Notes: generated from the sequence alone by a model not told the origin. Shown: positions 37,190 through 50,013, counted from the first letter of the stretch. The stretch: 64,000 bases of DNA from Prorocentrum cordatum (GCA_963575745.1 CAUYUJ010015514.1:197282-261281), one strand, 5' to 3'. A program made the numbers and translations.

Positions 37190-39860
37190 CGAACTTGCGC
37201 AACCTTCTCGATTGAGAAATGTCAATTTGTGAATTTTATTGATCGGGCAACGGCGGATTGTGATTGATGTTGTTTTGTCGGGCCGGGCTCGGTCCTCGAA
37301 TTTGTGCATCCTTCTGGTTGATGTTCGACGAATCGTGCAATTTTTTTGAATGGGGAGCGACGAGTTGCGCAACATTTGTCGTTTTGTCGGGACGATCTCG
37401 GCTCTCGATCTTGTACAACCACTCTAATTGAGAGCTGCCGCCAGGTGCATTTTTCCAACGAATTGTACAACCTTCCCCATTTTGTCCGACCGGGCTCGGT
37501 TTTCGAACTTGAGCAACCTTTTTTGATTGAGAACGGACGACTTGTGCAATTGACGAGTTTCGCAACTTGTTCCGTTCTGTCGGGGCGGGCTCGGTTCTCG
37601 AATCTGTGCGACCTTTCGACTTGAGAACTCACGGCTTGTGCGGTCTTTTTTTGATTGGGAGCCAGCGAAGTTCGCGACGTTGTCTCGCTTTGTTGGGTCG
37701 GACTAGGTTTTCAAACCGTGCAATCTTTTTAACTGAGATCCGACGACTTGTGCAGTCTTCGATAGGGGAGCGACGAGTCGCGCAACCTTTTCGGTTCGTC
37801 GGGCCGGGCTCGGTTCTCGAACTTGCGCAACCTTTCTGATTTAGTATTGACGACACGCGCAACATCTTGTGATTGGGAACCGACGAGTTGTGCAACCTTT
37901 CTCGTTTTGTCAGGTAGAGCTCGGTTTTCGAGCTTGAGCAACCTCTCTGATTGAGAACTGACGACTCATGCAAGTTCTTTGATTAGGAACCGATAAATTG
38001 CGAAGCCTTTTTCGTTGTGTTGACTTTCGAACTGGCGCCGCAAGTTTGAATGATGACTGATGACCTGCGCAGCTTCTCTCGGTCTGGAACCGACGAGCCG
38101 TGCAAACTACTTGCGTCTTCAGGTCGGGCTCGGATTTAGAACTTGCGCAACCTTTTTGATTGACACTCGACGACTTGTGCAGTTTTCGTTTGGGAACCGA
38201 TGAAGTGCGCGACCTGTGTTCGTCTGATCGGGCCGGGCTTGTGCAACCTTTCGGAATGAGAACTGACGAACTGTGCAGCTTCTCGGCTCGGGAACCGACG
38301 ATTTGCGCAACATTTCTCGATTTGTCAGGTCGGGCTTGGTTGTCGAACTTGCGCGATCTCTTCGATTGGGAACCAAAGTGCGAACAGAGGAATTGCGCAA
38401 CCTTTTTCGCCGTGCCGGGCCGGGCTCAATGTTTGACCTTGCGCAGCCATTGATGGAATACAGACGCCTTGCGCAGCTTGTTTGATTGGGAAACGATGAG
38501 ATGCGCAACCTGTTTCGTCTTGTCGGGCCCAGCTTGGTTTTCTAGCTCATGCATTTGTTCAACGAGAGTTGCCGACTTGTGCAGCTTTCCTGATGGGGAA
38601 ACAACGAATTGCGCAACCTTTTTGAATTTGTCGGGTCGGCTAAATCTTCGAACTTGCGAATTCTTTCTAGATCGGGGCTGCCGGCTTGTGCGCTTGTTTT
38701 GTCCCGCTGGGAACCGAAGACATGCGCAACCGGTTTCGTTTGGTCGGGTCGGGCTCGGTTACCGAACTTGCGCAACCTGCGCGACATTGAATTGACACGT
38801 GCGTCTTCTTGCTTGAGAACCGACGAGTTGTTCAACTTGATTCGTTCTGTCGGATCGGGCTCGGTTTTTCGAACTCGCATTTCAAATTTATTTAGAATTG
38901 TCGACTTGTGTTTTTTTGATTGGGGCCGACAAATTGTGTACCTTTCGTCGTTTCATCGGGTTGGGCTCGGTTTCGAACTTGCGCAGCCTGTGTGACTTAG
39001 AATTGACGCCTTGCGCAATTAATCTCAAGGGGACCGACTACTTGTGCAGTCTTGGTTGTTTCGTCGGGTTGGGCCCGGTGTTCGAAGATCTGCAACCTTC
39101 TCGATTCGGATCGACGACTTGTGCACCTTCTTGGATTGGGGACGAACGAATTGCGCAACCTTTGTCGTTTCGTCGGGTCGGGCTCGGTTGTCGAACATTC
39201 GCAACTCTTTTTACATGGGAGCTAACCACTTGTGTAGTTGTCTTGAGTTGGAAATGACGACTTGCGCAACCTTGATCGTTTCCTCGGAAAGGGGTTCTGT
39301 TGTCGAGCTTGCGGAGTCCTTCTGGCTCAGGGCGCAATTTCTTTGAATTGAAAACCGACAACTTGTGCAAAAGTTGTCGCTTCGTCGGATTGGGCTCCTT
39401 CTTCGAAGTGTGCAACCTTGATTCAAAACTGGCGACTTGCGCATCTTCTCTGATTGGGAACAGACGAGTTGCGCAACCTACTGTCGCGTCGTCGGCTTCG
39501 GCGCGGTTCCCGAACGTGTGCAACCTTCTTGACCTAGAACTGACGACTTGTGCAACTTCTTTAATGCAGAATCGACGACTTACGCAACCTTTGTCGTTTC
39601 GTCGGTTTGGGTTCGGCCCTCGAACTCGCGCAACTTTCTGGGTTGGAATTGACGACCTGCGAAGCCGGTTTGGCGGCTGGCGCGTCACGCAACTTCTGTC
39701 GTCTTGTCAGGCTGAGCATGATTGTCGGACTGGCGCAAATTTATGTGACTCCGGGTTGGCGGTCTGTGCAGCTTCCTTGATGGGAAACAGGCGAGTTGCG
39801 TGAGAATCGCCGTTTCGTCCTGCTGAGCTCGGCTCTTAAATTTGCGCAACTCTTGCGGCG
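37190..39860 (+). repeat. ~110-bp satellite, forward arm (about 24 diverged units)
   Basis: Units contain CGGGCTCGGTTTTCGAACTT, GCGCAACCTTTTTGATTGAG, GACGACTTGTGCAG and GGGAACCGACGAGTTGCGCA. Units differ by 20-30%. All frames are broken often, so no protein is implied. Confidence 0.9.
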
Positions 39861-39929
39861 TTGACTCGATGACCTGCGCAAATTGTTGCGGGGGGCGGAA
39901 GCCGACTTGGCAAGTCCGCGTTAAACGAA

Positions 39930-40910
39930 ACGCACAACTTCGAAAACATATCCATCCCAACCCGAGGAAACGACAGAGGTTGCGCAACTCGTCGGCCATC
40001 AATCAAAAAAGCTGCACGAAGTCACCAGTTCAGAATCAAGAATATACACGAGTTCGAAGACCAAGCCCGGCCCGACAGAACGGAAAAAGGCCGCGCAGCT
40101 CGTCGGTTCCCATCGAAGAAGCTGCACGAGTCGTCATTTCTAGGTCACAAAGGTTGTGCAATTTCGTAAACCCAGTGCAACCCGACGAAGCGACGAAGGC
40201 TGCGCAACTCGTCGGTTTCCAATTTTCCAAGCTGCACAAGTCGTCAACTCTAACCCAAAGTGGCCACAAGTTCAGCAACCGAGCCCAGCCAGACGACGCA
40301 AAACAAGGTTGCGCAACTCGTTGGTTCCCCGATACAACAAGCTGCGCCAGCCATCATTTCTGGATCAAAAAATACAAAAGTTCGAAAGCCGAACGCACTA
40401 TGGCGAAGCCAGAATGTTGCGCAATTCGTAGGTCCCCAATAAGAAACGCCACACCGGTCGCAATTTCTAATTCAAAAAAGCTACGCTATATCAAAAACCC
40501 AGCCCAGTCCGACGATGCGACAAAAGCTGCGCAGTTCGTCGGTCCCAAATCGAAGCTCTGCACGCATCGTGAAGTCTAACTTTGAAATGCACAAATTAGA
40601 AAGCTTGTCGCGCAACTCGTCGGTTCCGAATGAGCGGGGACAGCAACGCGAGTCGCCGAGTCTCAATGCAGGAAGTTGCAAAAAAGACGGCCGATCCCAG
40701 TCCGATAGAACGGGAAATGTTGCGCGACCCGTCGGTCCCCCATCGAAATGCCGCGCGCGTCGTCAGCTCTGAATCGAAAGGGCCGCGCAATGTCGAACGC
40801 CGAGACCAGCCCGGCGACGCTGAACCAATGCGCGCGTTGGCCCCGAATCAAAACAGCTGCGCAAGTCGCCAGCTCTGAAATTCAAGGGGCTGCGCAAATT
40901 CGAATGCCGA
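39930..40910 (-). repeat. ~110-bp satellite, reverse arm (about 9 units)
   Basis: The same unit as at 37190-39860, in reverse complement (AGGTTGCGCAACTCGTCGG, AAGCTGCACAAGTCGTC). The turning point is a 60-base unique stretch near 39870-39930. Confidence 0.9.
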
Positions 40911-41725
40911 GCCCGCCGCGACCGAGTGAAACACATGCTGCGCAGCGATGGATACATCTGCATTTCATATGCGATTGACGGTGAATTCCACGCGCGCGCA
41001 AGCTCCAACTTCCACCGCCCAGGGCGCAAGCGTCAGTTCAGAAATTTAGATCTTCTCTTTAACAGCGCCAGCAACTCGGCGACGACCTTACTGACGCCTT
41101 CGCGGCGGCCCTCGCCCCCCACTTCCGCGCGACCCCCATCCAGGAACCCGCGGAGCTGCCTGGGCGCCGCGGCGCCGTGACAAGCAAACGCGGACCCGCA
41201 GCCACGTTCTTCGACATCTGGCCAGCCGTTGCCCCGACTGCCCTTTCTGCCTCGCGGCGAGGAAGCATGCGCGTCGACGTCAACTAGCACGGCGCGAAGG
41301 GGCCTGCGCCAAGCGAATGCGTCGCGGCGCGGCGCCAGGGCGACCGCCGGGCCACGCTCCGCAAGAGCCGCCGAACATCTCGACGGCCGAACTCCTCTGG
41401 AGACGCCGACAAAACAATCGGCACCCGAATAAAACCGAACGCGGATGCAGCCGAAGCCGCGGCCATCGGGCCTCGTGGACCAGACGCGGCACTGGTTGAC
41501 GCCGAGCACCACGTCGCAGGAATCGAGCCGCAAGGTGCTGCGAAGACACAGATGGCCAGGGCCATCGCCCCCTCAGAAGGCGCTGCGAAGTCCAGTGCGC
41601 GGGGCGGGGCACGGCGACCAGGGGCGATTTGGTCATCGCCAGTGCGGCAACGGCCCCATCCAACACCGCCGCGCACGCGCGGAGCTCAACTATTCCATGG
41701 GCAATGGCGCAGGTGGACTGCCTAG

Positions 41726-42541
41726 GCGGAGCCGCCAAAGCCACCGACGGCAGATATTATCTTAACAGGGGCAATCACTGCGGACGCCCCCGCGTCAGGG
41801 TCGCCGCCAGGTGGCCCAGGCGAAACCGCTGCGCCGACTCCCCGAGACAGGGCAGTTGCTGGGCCGCGCCTCCACGCGCCGCTGCCACCCCCGCCTGGCC
41901 GGCAGAGTGGGCCGCCCAGCGCGTCGCCGCCAGGGAAGAAGCAATGGCGCCGCGGCGTGAACGGAGCACGCTGCACCCCCGTCAGCGTCGCTAAGCACGC
42001 CACCGCCACTCCCGCGGAAGAGGGCGGACCCGCTGCCACTGCGGCCCCGCCAGTGCAACAGGGGGAGTGCGACGTCGCCGCGTCCGACGACGTCGCCAAA
42101 GCCGAGGGCGCCGACGAGCCCCCTGGCCCCCCTAGAGGAGGCCGCGATTCACCAGGCTACGAGGAAGACTCAGACGAGGAATGGCTGTCTAAGCCGAGCG
42201 CACGGGGCATCTCTGACAAGGCCGACGCCCGCTGCCGCGGCCTGGAAGCAGACCAGCAGTGGCCGGCCGACACGGCGTTCCGACTTGAAACCACAACCAC
42301 CAGCGCAACCACGAGCCAAGCCAACATGGCGCGAGCAAAACAGCCTCAGCGCGGACCGAAGAACGCTCATGGCCCAGATGGCGCCACTCGCCACGATGGC
42401 ATAAGACCAATCAGCACCGCGCAGCCCCAACGCCCCCATTCCCGCGCCGAGCCAGCCAGGGCCGGGGAGCGCGGGCGACACCGCGGGGCGCAAAAGCAGG
42501 CGCAGCAGGAGCAGCTCGGATGGGGGGGGGCAAGAGAATGA
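41726..42541 (+). CDS. Candidate Pro/Ala-rich exon, ~271 codons
   Basis: The frame opens after a TAG that could be a splice acceptor (CTGCCTAG|GCGGAG) and runs to TGA at 42539-42541. Composition is Pro/Ala/Gly-rich with an acidic block (SPGYEEDSDEEWLSKPSARG) and a basic Gln-rich tail. There is no DNA repeat beneath it, unlike most open frames here, and no ATG until 41957 is GTG/ATG-like. No domain recognised; it may be a disordered region of a larger protein, or chance openness in GC-rich DNA. Confidence 0.3.
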   Translation, partial: AEPPKPPTADIILTGAITADAPASGSPPGGPGETAAPTPRDRAVAGPRLHAPLPPPPGRQSGPPSASPPGKKQWRRGVNGARCTPVSVAKHATATPAEEGGPAATAAPPVQQGECDVAASDDVAKAEGADEPPGPPRGGRDSPGYEEDSDEEWLSKPSARGISDKADARCRGLEADQQWPADTAFRLETTTTSATTSQANMARAKQPQRGPKNAHGPDGATRHDGIRPISTAQPQRPHSRAEPARAGERGRHRGAQKQAQQEQLGWGGARE

Positions 42542-42839
42542 CCGCAGGGCCATGCCGCCGCATCGCGACCGCTCCGAACCGCCGCAATGCCCTTGCTGAG
42601 GGGGCCTCGATGGGCCCCCAGCTAGGCGATGAGGTCCATGATCGCCTAGAGTATGCACAGCGGGCGCAGCAAGCGCCCGAGGCTGTTCAGGCCCGCTCTC
42701 GGGCTCCGGCGGCGAGGGCCTGCTGCTCGCACTCCAAATCAGCATCGTCCTCCTCAACGGATGCCCGCCGGTGGCCCGCGAAGCTCTTCTGGTGGACCTC
42801 TTAGCTCTGTGGTTGAGCCCACGAAGCTCTTCTGGTGGA

Positions 42840-43990
42840 TCTTGTAAATCTGCTGATGGCAATTTCGTGGCCGTCGTAGCCATTCTTCTGGCCTTCGTAG
42901 CTCTGCTGGTGGCCATCGTAGCTCTGCGTTTCTCCATCGAAGTGATGCTTGTGGTTGTATTAGCTATGTAGGTGGGCGAAGTATCGCTGCTGGTGGCCCT
43001 TGAAGCCCTGCCAGTGGCCCTCGCACTTCTGGTCGGGGCCCTCGTCCCTCGTAGCTGCACTGGCGGCCCTCGTAACTGTGGGCGTTACCTTCGAAGTTAG
43101 GCTTGTGGCTGGTGACCTCTGACTGCGGGTGGTCGAAAGAGCTCCGCTGGTGGCCCGTGAGGCTGTGCGAGTGGCCCTCGTAACTCTGCGCGTGGCGTTC
43201 GTTGCTGCGCTGGCGGCCTTCGTAGCTGTGCGTGCTGCCCTTGGACTCATGGTCGTGGCAGTCGTAGCTTTGGAGGTGTCTCAAGTCGTTCTGCTAAAAT
43301 GGCTATGGAGGCTCTGCCACTGGCCGTCGTAGTTCTGCTGATGGCCATCCCCCCGTGTGGCCGTCGAAACTCTGCTTCTAACCCTCGTTCCTGTACCTCT
43401 GCCTGTGGCCCACGTAGCTTTGCGGGTGGACCTTGAGGCTCTGTGCTAGCAGTCCTCGTAGCTCTGTTCGTGGCCCTCGACGACTGGCTGGTGGCCAACG
43501 TAGATCTTCTTGTGACCGACGCAGCTCTGCTGATGGCTCCCGTGGCTCCGCAAGCCGCCCTCGTAGCTCTGCGCGTTGCCTTCGAGGTTCTGCTTGTGGC
43601 CCCTGTCGCTCTGCTGGTGACCCTCGCGGCTCTGCTGGTGGCTCTCGTAGCTTTGCTGCCAACCTTCGTAGTTGCGCTGGTGGCTTTCGTAGCTTTGCGC
43701 GTGGCCCTCGTACGTAACTCTGCTTGCCCTCGTACGTAACTCTGTTTCTGGCCCTCGTAGGTCCGCTGGGTGTCCTGGTAGCTCTGTGCGTTCCCAAAAT
43801 AGCTGCGCCTGTGAAACTCGTAGTTCTGCTGGTGGCCGGTCCTGTTGTATCGGTGACTGGAATACCGGGATAGTGGCATCAGAGGCCCCCGAGCCTCTGT
43901 CATGACCACTTCCCCAAGCAAAACCTAATCTGACGCCGTGGTAGTGGCGTACTCGTGGCCGTCGTACTCGAAGCTGTTGTAATCGTCCTG
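42840..43990 (-). pseudogene. Decayed Tyr-Glu-Gly-His repeat gene
   Basis: On the minus strand, 30-bp units encode SYEGHQQ-type repeats (QSYDGHQQSYEGQKNGYDGH; NYEFHRRSYFGNAQSYQDTQ; ERAYEADQDDYNSFEYDGHE). Frameshifts move the repeat between frames (for example near 43720, where CGTACGTAACTCTG is duplicated), and TAA/TAG stops occur. A related short stretch (YDGKHRHHRHDEHGRHYDGQ) lies at 44340-44430. The codon pattern recalls the GYD-repeat protein at 28.9-30.2 kb, but a common origin is unproven. Confidence 0.5.
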
Positions 43991-44946
43991 ATCGGCTTCG
44001 TAAGCTCGCTCTTCGGGCTGAAGCACCGCGCAGAGAACGTGGTGTTCAGAATGGTGTGCACGAAATGCTGCATGGGGAGTTCATTCAACCACACGTCGAC
44101 CAATTGTAGCAGTAACAGGAGAAGCCCGTCAAATGATTTCAGGATAGTGGCATCCAAAGACTGCGCTGCTTCGTTGCGGCCACATCCCTCCGCAAATCCT
44201 AGCCTCCCGTCGTGCTCGCTTGCACGTGAGTGTCGCGCTCGCAGCTGTCGCACTCGTAACTACAGCCGTCGCACTGGCACCTGGAAAACGCGGACACCTG
44301 CGCGACGATGTAATTAGTTGATCTCCTTGCCGGGCTGCTCGGCATGGGTTTTGGTGCCGAACTGGCCGTCGTAATGCCTGCCATGCTCGTCGTGCCTATG
44401 GTGCCTGTGCTTCCCGTCGTACATGATGGTCGGACTGGCCAGAGTGCGTGCGTACTGTGGTTCAGCACCAAAGCAACGTCCATCTTTGTGGTGTAGCCGC
44501 AGATCCTCTGGATGCCCGCAATGAGTACGAGGAAAGTGGGTACGATGCCAAAAAATACATCTTGTCCCAAACCAACAGCGGCCGCTGTTGGGCAAGCAGC
44601 CTTCTGCCTCAGATGGACAACGACCGCAACGACGCCGACAACGAAACCTGTTCAGCATAAGCAGGAACTGGCGTTGGACTTTCTACCAATTGCTTCCGTA
44701 CCCATTTCGATCGTCCTGACATTCAGGCAGCGTGGCCTTTTAAGTCGGAAGCACAGAGGTTCCTCAGACGCGAGCAGATGGAAGTGCGAATTGCAATCAA
44801 ACCTTGTCGAAGGCACAATGTACAAACCGTGCACACTGTTAATGCAGCAAGGGTGGCGTGAAGGAGGAGCTGCAATTCCAAACGAAACGCGCAGCCAGGC
44901 AGCGTGGCCAAGCCTGCGCGCTGCGGCGCATGCTGGTAAAAAAGCC

Positions 44947-45012
44947 CCCCCCCAAAAAAAAACAACAAAAACAAACAACAAAAAACAAAAAAAACATAAA
45001 AAACATACACTT
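44947..45012 (+). repeat. A-rich tract (C9 then A/C/T-poor-G run)
   Basis: CCCCCCCCC followed by ~60 bases that are almost all A with single C or T. It interrupts GC-rich DNA abruptly and could be the tail of a retroinsertion. Confidence 0.7.
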
Positions 45013-46033
45013 GTCGGCCTTCAGAGCCCGATGCGGCGTTGTTGGCACGTGCTGGAACTTGTCGGCGTCCAATGCGCGTTGTTGGCGTGGCGGCGCGTGC
45101 TTCTCGGCCCTTGTCGTCCCGGGCTCTCGGCGCCTGCGGCCGTCGAGCAGCCGTCCCGCTGCGGCTGGCCGTGCGGCCTGAGGCCGATCCCCCTGGCGTC
45201 CTACGGCGTCGATCAGCCACGGGCCTCCTCCCCTCTCGATGTCTCCATGAGGAGGATAAGGAGGATGAGGATAACGAGGAGCGAGGAGCAGGAGCAGGAG
45301 GAGGAGGAGGAGCAGGAGGAGGAGGAGGAGGAGGACCACCCCCGGCCTCCCTCCATTCGGGGAGGCTCAAGACCCGGGTTCGGGGGACTCGGGCTGGTCT
45401 GACGGGGTCACCATGGAAACGACGAGATCCAGTCTGAAATTTGACGCGAACTCCCGCTGCAAACATCCCACGAAGACTGGACCGTCAAAATCCAGGACGC
45501 GCTCATCAAAAAACGTCGGCAAACCAGAGGTCTGGCGCACTCGATTCTTACGCTTCCCTGATCCATATCCCCGCGCTTTCACTCGCCTCCGCAAAAGCCA
45601 CCCGAAGGCTTCTTGAAAACTTCCATTTCCGAAACCATCCGACAGCGTGTGAAACATGCCCAAAGCCTCCGAAACCATATGAACAACACTCAACGCTTGC
45701 GACACCACCATCACCCCAGCCCCACCCCTCAAAACAAAACGCACAAACCGTGATGCTCGCTCCCAACCTTCGCAGCATCTGGAAAGCATCCCGAGGCCAC
45801 CAGACATCCTCCGCCCCTCCTCCCTCCCTCCTTCCCCTCTTGCTTCCCTCCATCTCTTTCTCGAAAAAGAAAAGAAAGCGGCATACACACAAACTGTTGG
45901 CGCTCCGCACGGATTTCTTGGATCTGCGCTGGACGTCCTTCTTCGTTGATGCTTTCCTTCTTCGACGTCCTTCTCTTAGGTCGCCAAACCTCCGCTCCAC
46001 ACCCCGCGAGGCTACCTCCGCGCGGCCACCCTT

Positions 46034-46156
46034 GCCGTCGTTCGGACGTTCATTCCCCGTACATTTTCGGTTTCGTGCGTGTTTTTTTTGCTCGATGGTC
46101 CAGGATGGTCCTCGATGGTTCTCGCAGAGAAAACATGCACACGTCCGAGCGATGCC
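46034..46156. mobile_element. 123-bp MITE-like element, copy 2
   Basis: The ends GCCGTCGTTCGGACGT (46034) and ACGTCCGAGCGATGCC (46141-46156) match copy 1 at 7177-7301; interiors share TTTTCGGTTTCGTGCGTG and GGTCCTCGATGGT-like blocks. Left-arm changes relative to copy 1 are transitions, as expected of age. Confidence 0.65.
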
Positions 46157-46294
46157 AGGCACCCCCGCTCCGCGATGCACGAACGCGCGGTTACCTCCGC
46201 GCCCCGCGAGGCCACTTTGCGAGGAAGGGGCAGCGCGCTGGCCCAGGCCACGACGCTTGAACGCGCGCTGTTTTCGCGCGCTGCCACAACGACG

Positions 46295-46770
<476 letters not shown>

Positions 46771-46805
46771 CTTCAGAAGGGCGCCACATATACCAAGGGC
46801 TCCCA

Positions 46806-46949
46806 ACTTCGCGCTTCGCGCTGCGCGAAGCGCGAAGTGCGAATAACTTCGCGCTCTCGCGCCGCCCCCCCAAAGGGAGAATAGGAGGACGAGGAGGAGG
46901 GGGAGGAGGAACGAGGACCGCGAAGCGCGAAGCGCGAATAACTTCGCGC
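46806..46949. repeat. GCGCGAAG palindromes
   Basis: ACTTCGCGCTTCGCGC-T-GCGCGAAGCGCGAAGT is a perfect 16-bp-arm hairpin (46806-46838). A second, GCGCGAA-TAAC-TTCGCGC, is at 46932-46949, with a variant at 46840-46855. Confidence 0.8.
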
Positions 46950-47609
46950 CCTCGGGGGAGCCCTTGTACACGCACCTGCACCGACCCTGGCCAGGCTCAT
47001 CGTGGGCCCAGGATCGGCGCATGCGCCCTCCAGGCTTGGGCAGAACAGCATGCGCACCGACCCTGACCCCAAGACCGGCCTGGCCAACGGAACAACTGGG
47101 TCGAAGCATGAAGGAGGGCGTTGGACGTCGATTCGGTTTCCGCCCCCCCCCCCGGAAAGAGGAGGGAAGAGGCAACGCCGCTCGCTCCTTGAAGCAGGAA
47201 GGCGCCTAAAATAGAGTGGGATCTGGGATGGTGACCTCCGACACCCTCGTCCCAGGGGGCGAGGGTGCGCGCTCGAGGGGATGAGAAGCAGCAGCGGCAA
47301 AAGGGGAGGAGGGGCGGAGGAGGGAACGCGGGGACCACGAGGAGCAGATGCAGCAGGATGGCGAGGAGGCGGATCGGGACGAGTCGGCGGCGGCGGAAGG
47401 AGAAGTGAGGGCGAGGAGAAGGTGGGAGGTCGTCCAACGTGGCACCTCCCTCAGAGAATGAACTCTAGCAGGGGTCTGTGAGGAGGAAACGTAATAAGGT
47501 GTATAATAATATCGGTGATGGATACTGGGCTTCCCCAAGTCGTCTTGTTCCTCCTCCCCCTCTTCGCTCCTCGCTCCTTCTCCTCCTCCTCGCTGTATTC
47601 CCTTCCCTG

Positions 47610-48410
47610 ATAAATAACTCCTCCCTGTCGCAACCCGAAGCCAGTCTGAAAGGCGAGCCAGACGTTTCGCCTGAGACTTCCTAACAGGCTAGCTGGAACA
47701 ATGGCAACAGCTTCACAGATGGAGGGCGGGCCGTTTCCAAAATGTGGTTATTGCCTTCGCGCCGCGCGCATTCGTCTTAAGCAATTGCACGGGCTTCACG
47801 TATTCAGGACCGGCTGTTTTCAATATGTGGCTCTCGCCTTAGCGCTGCGCGCATCCGTTCTGAACTTCTGCAGGAGTTTAACGGATGGAGGGCGGGTCGT
47901 TTCCAAAATGTGGCTCTCGCCCTAGCGCGTTTGAGTGTCGCGGGTTCCCATGGTTAACGTCCCAAACATGGCGTTCTGTAGCGATTCTATATTGTGAAGG
48001 TACAGTAGTGGCGCTCATTCGCTGTGTTGAAGTCCAGAGAATGGCGCTCTGGCGCGATTCAGGATCGCCCATACGCAGCAGTGCAGTTAATTCGTGACGT
48101 TGCAGTCCCGAGAAAGACACATTTGAAGGGGCCCCAGTACACACAAATAAATACACACACATAAAAAAGAGATCCCATATTTTCCAATATTTTCTGGTTT
48201 TTTTCTCTTCCCCCCCAATTCCCAGATTTTCCAATATTTTCTTGGGAATCGACGATTAATTGTGTCTGTGTGTTTTTTCCCCTCCTGAACTTTGGCCCGC
48301 TTGAGGATCTTCAAGCGGCTGTCTCCCGACGGGGCACTCCCCTCAATGGAAAGGAACCCCTGTGGGGGCGGGTTCATTCCAACATCGTTGATGCGTCTTG
48401 GGTGTACGCT
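47610..48410 (+). repeat. Composite repeat, copy 3, with nested dispersed repeat
   Basis: It has the same block order as copies at 13.1-14.65 kb: CCTGTCGCAACCCGAAGCCA, ~82-bp units (47705-47930), ~40-bp units (47945-48110), tail with CAACATCGTTGATGCGTCTT, then (TCC)n. Unlike the other copies, a CA-headed dispersed repeat (48115-48300; compare 9030-9245) is inserted between the 40-bp units and the tail. Confidence 0.8.
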
Positions 48411-48535
48411 GTTCCTCCTCTTCCTCGTCCTCCTCCAACTCCTCCTCCTCCTCCTCCTCCTGCTCCTCCTCCTCCTCCTCCTCCTCCTCGTCCTCCTTCT
48501 CCTCCTCCTCCTCCTCCTCGACAAAGCTATGGCGC
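48410..48535 (-). repeat. (TCC)n tract on + strand
   Basis: TCC/CTC tract ending in CTCCTCGACAAAGC. A (GA)n run of ~13 dinucleotides lies at 48646-48670. Confidence 0.9.
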
Positions 48536-48699
48536 AACATAGGTCTGTCGCGCCGCGCGCGGAGGGGGCCAAACGCCCACCCCCCACGACTCCTAGAGCA
48601 CGGGGGCCGCAACACCGCCAACAGGGCCCGAGAGAACGAAGAGGGAAAGAAAGAGAGAGAGAGAGAGAGACAACAACAACAAAAAAAAGAGAAGGAAAG

Positions 48700-49160
48700 A
48701 GGCGCCGGCCTCCCATGTGCTGCACGACGTGCAGCGCCGACTCACTGATGGTGAGCGGCCCCCATACCTGGCTCTTCCAGCACCAGGTGATACTGGACAC
48801 CCCAACGGGCCACCGCGCGGGGCACGCGGCGCGGGAAGGCCATGTGTGTCCAGGCCCACCCCCGCAGACCCCCTTGCCCAAGGGGGGTCAGGTGGGACCA
48901 CGTCTTGAGCCGCGCCCGTAGGCCGAACCCCCCAGCCACACCCTTGCCCCGCGACGTGACGGGAGGGCCAACACAGTGGCCGGAACCTGCCCCCGCAGGA
49001 GCAGGTATCCGCACGACGACGCGGACCGAGATCCACGCCGTCCCAGGGGGGGTACCCTCGCGGCCCCAGAACGCCAGGTCCCCGAGGGACCTGAGACGGC
49101 AGACCCGAACCACAGCGGGACCACCGCTAGAGTTCGGCGGGCCGCCCCAGGCCCGTCAGG
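48700..49160. other. GC-rich unique stretch with several small hairpins
   Basis: No convincing gene. Hairpin-forming words include ACCCCCTTGCCCAAGGGGGG (48878 region) and CAGGTCCC-CGA-GGGACCTG (49078 region). It is one of few non-repetitive 400-bp stretches in the right half. Confidence 0.4.
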
Positions 49161-49164
49161 GCAC

Positions 49165-49540
49165 CGTACTCCTCGCTCCTCGCTCTTCTTCCTCCTCGCT
49201 CCTCGCTGCTCCTCCTCCGCGCCCGCGCCCCTCCTCCTCCTCCTCCTCCTCCTCCTCCTCCTCCTCCTCCAACTCCTCGCTTCTGGTTCTCCTCCTCGTG
49301 TTCCGCCTCGCTCCTCGCTCCTCGCTCCTCGCTCCTCGCTCCTCGCTCCTCGCTCCTCGCTCCTCCTCCTCCTCCTCCTCCTCCTCCTCTCCTCCTCCTC
49401 CTCCTCCTCCTCCTTCTCCTCCTCCAACTTCACCTCCTCCTCCTCCTCGCTCCTCGCTCCTCGCTCCTCCTCGTGTTCGTCCATTTTCTCCTCCTCCTCC
49501 TCCTCCTCCTCCTCCCCCTCCTCCTCCTCCTTCGTATGGC
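49165..49540 (-). repeat. (TCC)n and CTCGCTCCT tracts on + strand
   Basis: TCC trinucleotides alternate with CTCGCTCCT 9-mers. The open frames across it are Ser/Pro/Leu or Glu/Arg runs. Confidence 0.95.
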
Positions 49541-50013
49541 AAGCGAGACACGCGTAAACTGCCGCAGCATGTATGGCGATTGCGCTCAAACCAAGTTGCC
49601 TGGGTGAGGGCCATGCCAAGGCGGCGCAGCGCGGCAAGCATGCGAAGAACGAGGGGGTGGACGGACGCGGGGAGGGGAACCATTGAACAAAAAACGTTAT
49701 GTCCCCGGATTTCTATCCGTGGTTGCTCCTATTGGGCAATCATGGGCGTGGGAGGGGGGGGGTAGATTATTTGCCAACTATTTACCTGCATTCGGTAGAG
49801 GAAGGGCAGTCCTTGGGTTTCTCCCGTCAGTCCCCCGCAAGGGTCGCCTTGCGAGGAGGGCGAGTCCTGGAGTGGCTCTGCCGCGGTATAGGGGGGAGGG
49901 GAGGCTTCCCCAAGCCCCTAGAAACCTCCAGAAACCGAAGGACACGTGAGAAGATCGTTGGAAACAAGAGTGATCAACAACAACTAAGGCATTCGAGAAA
50001 CACACGGCCGAAC

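Noticed and set aside
43285-43310. Minus-strand CCATAGCCATTTTAGC as another spliced-leader relic
   Set aside because: Matches ~14 of 16 bases but lies inside the Tyr-Glu-Gly-His repeat with no start codon or gene boundary nearby; probably chance.
48700-49160. tRNA or other known structured RNA
   Set aside because: Hairpins are visible, but no cloverleaf, anticodon arm or A/B box could be recognised.
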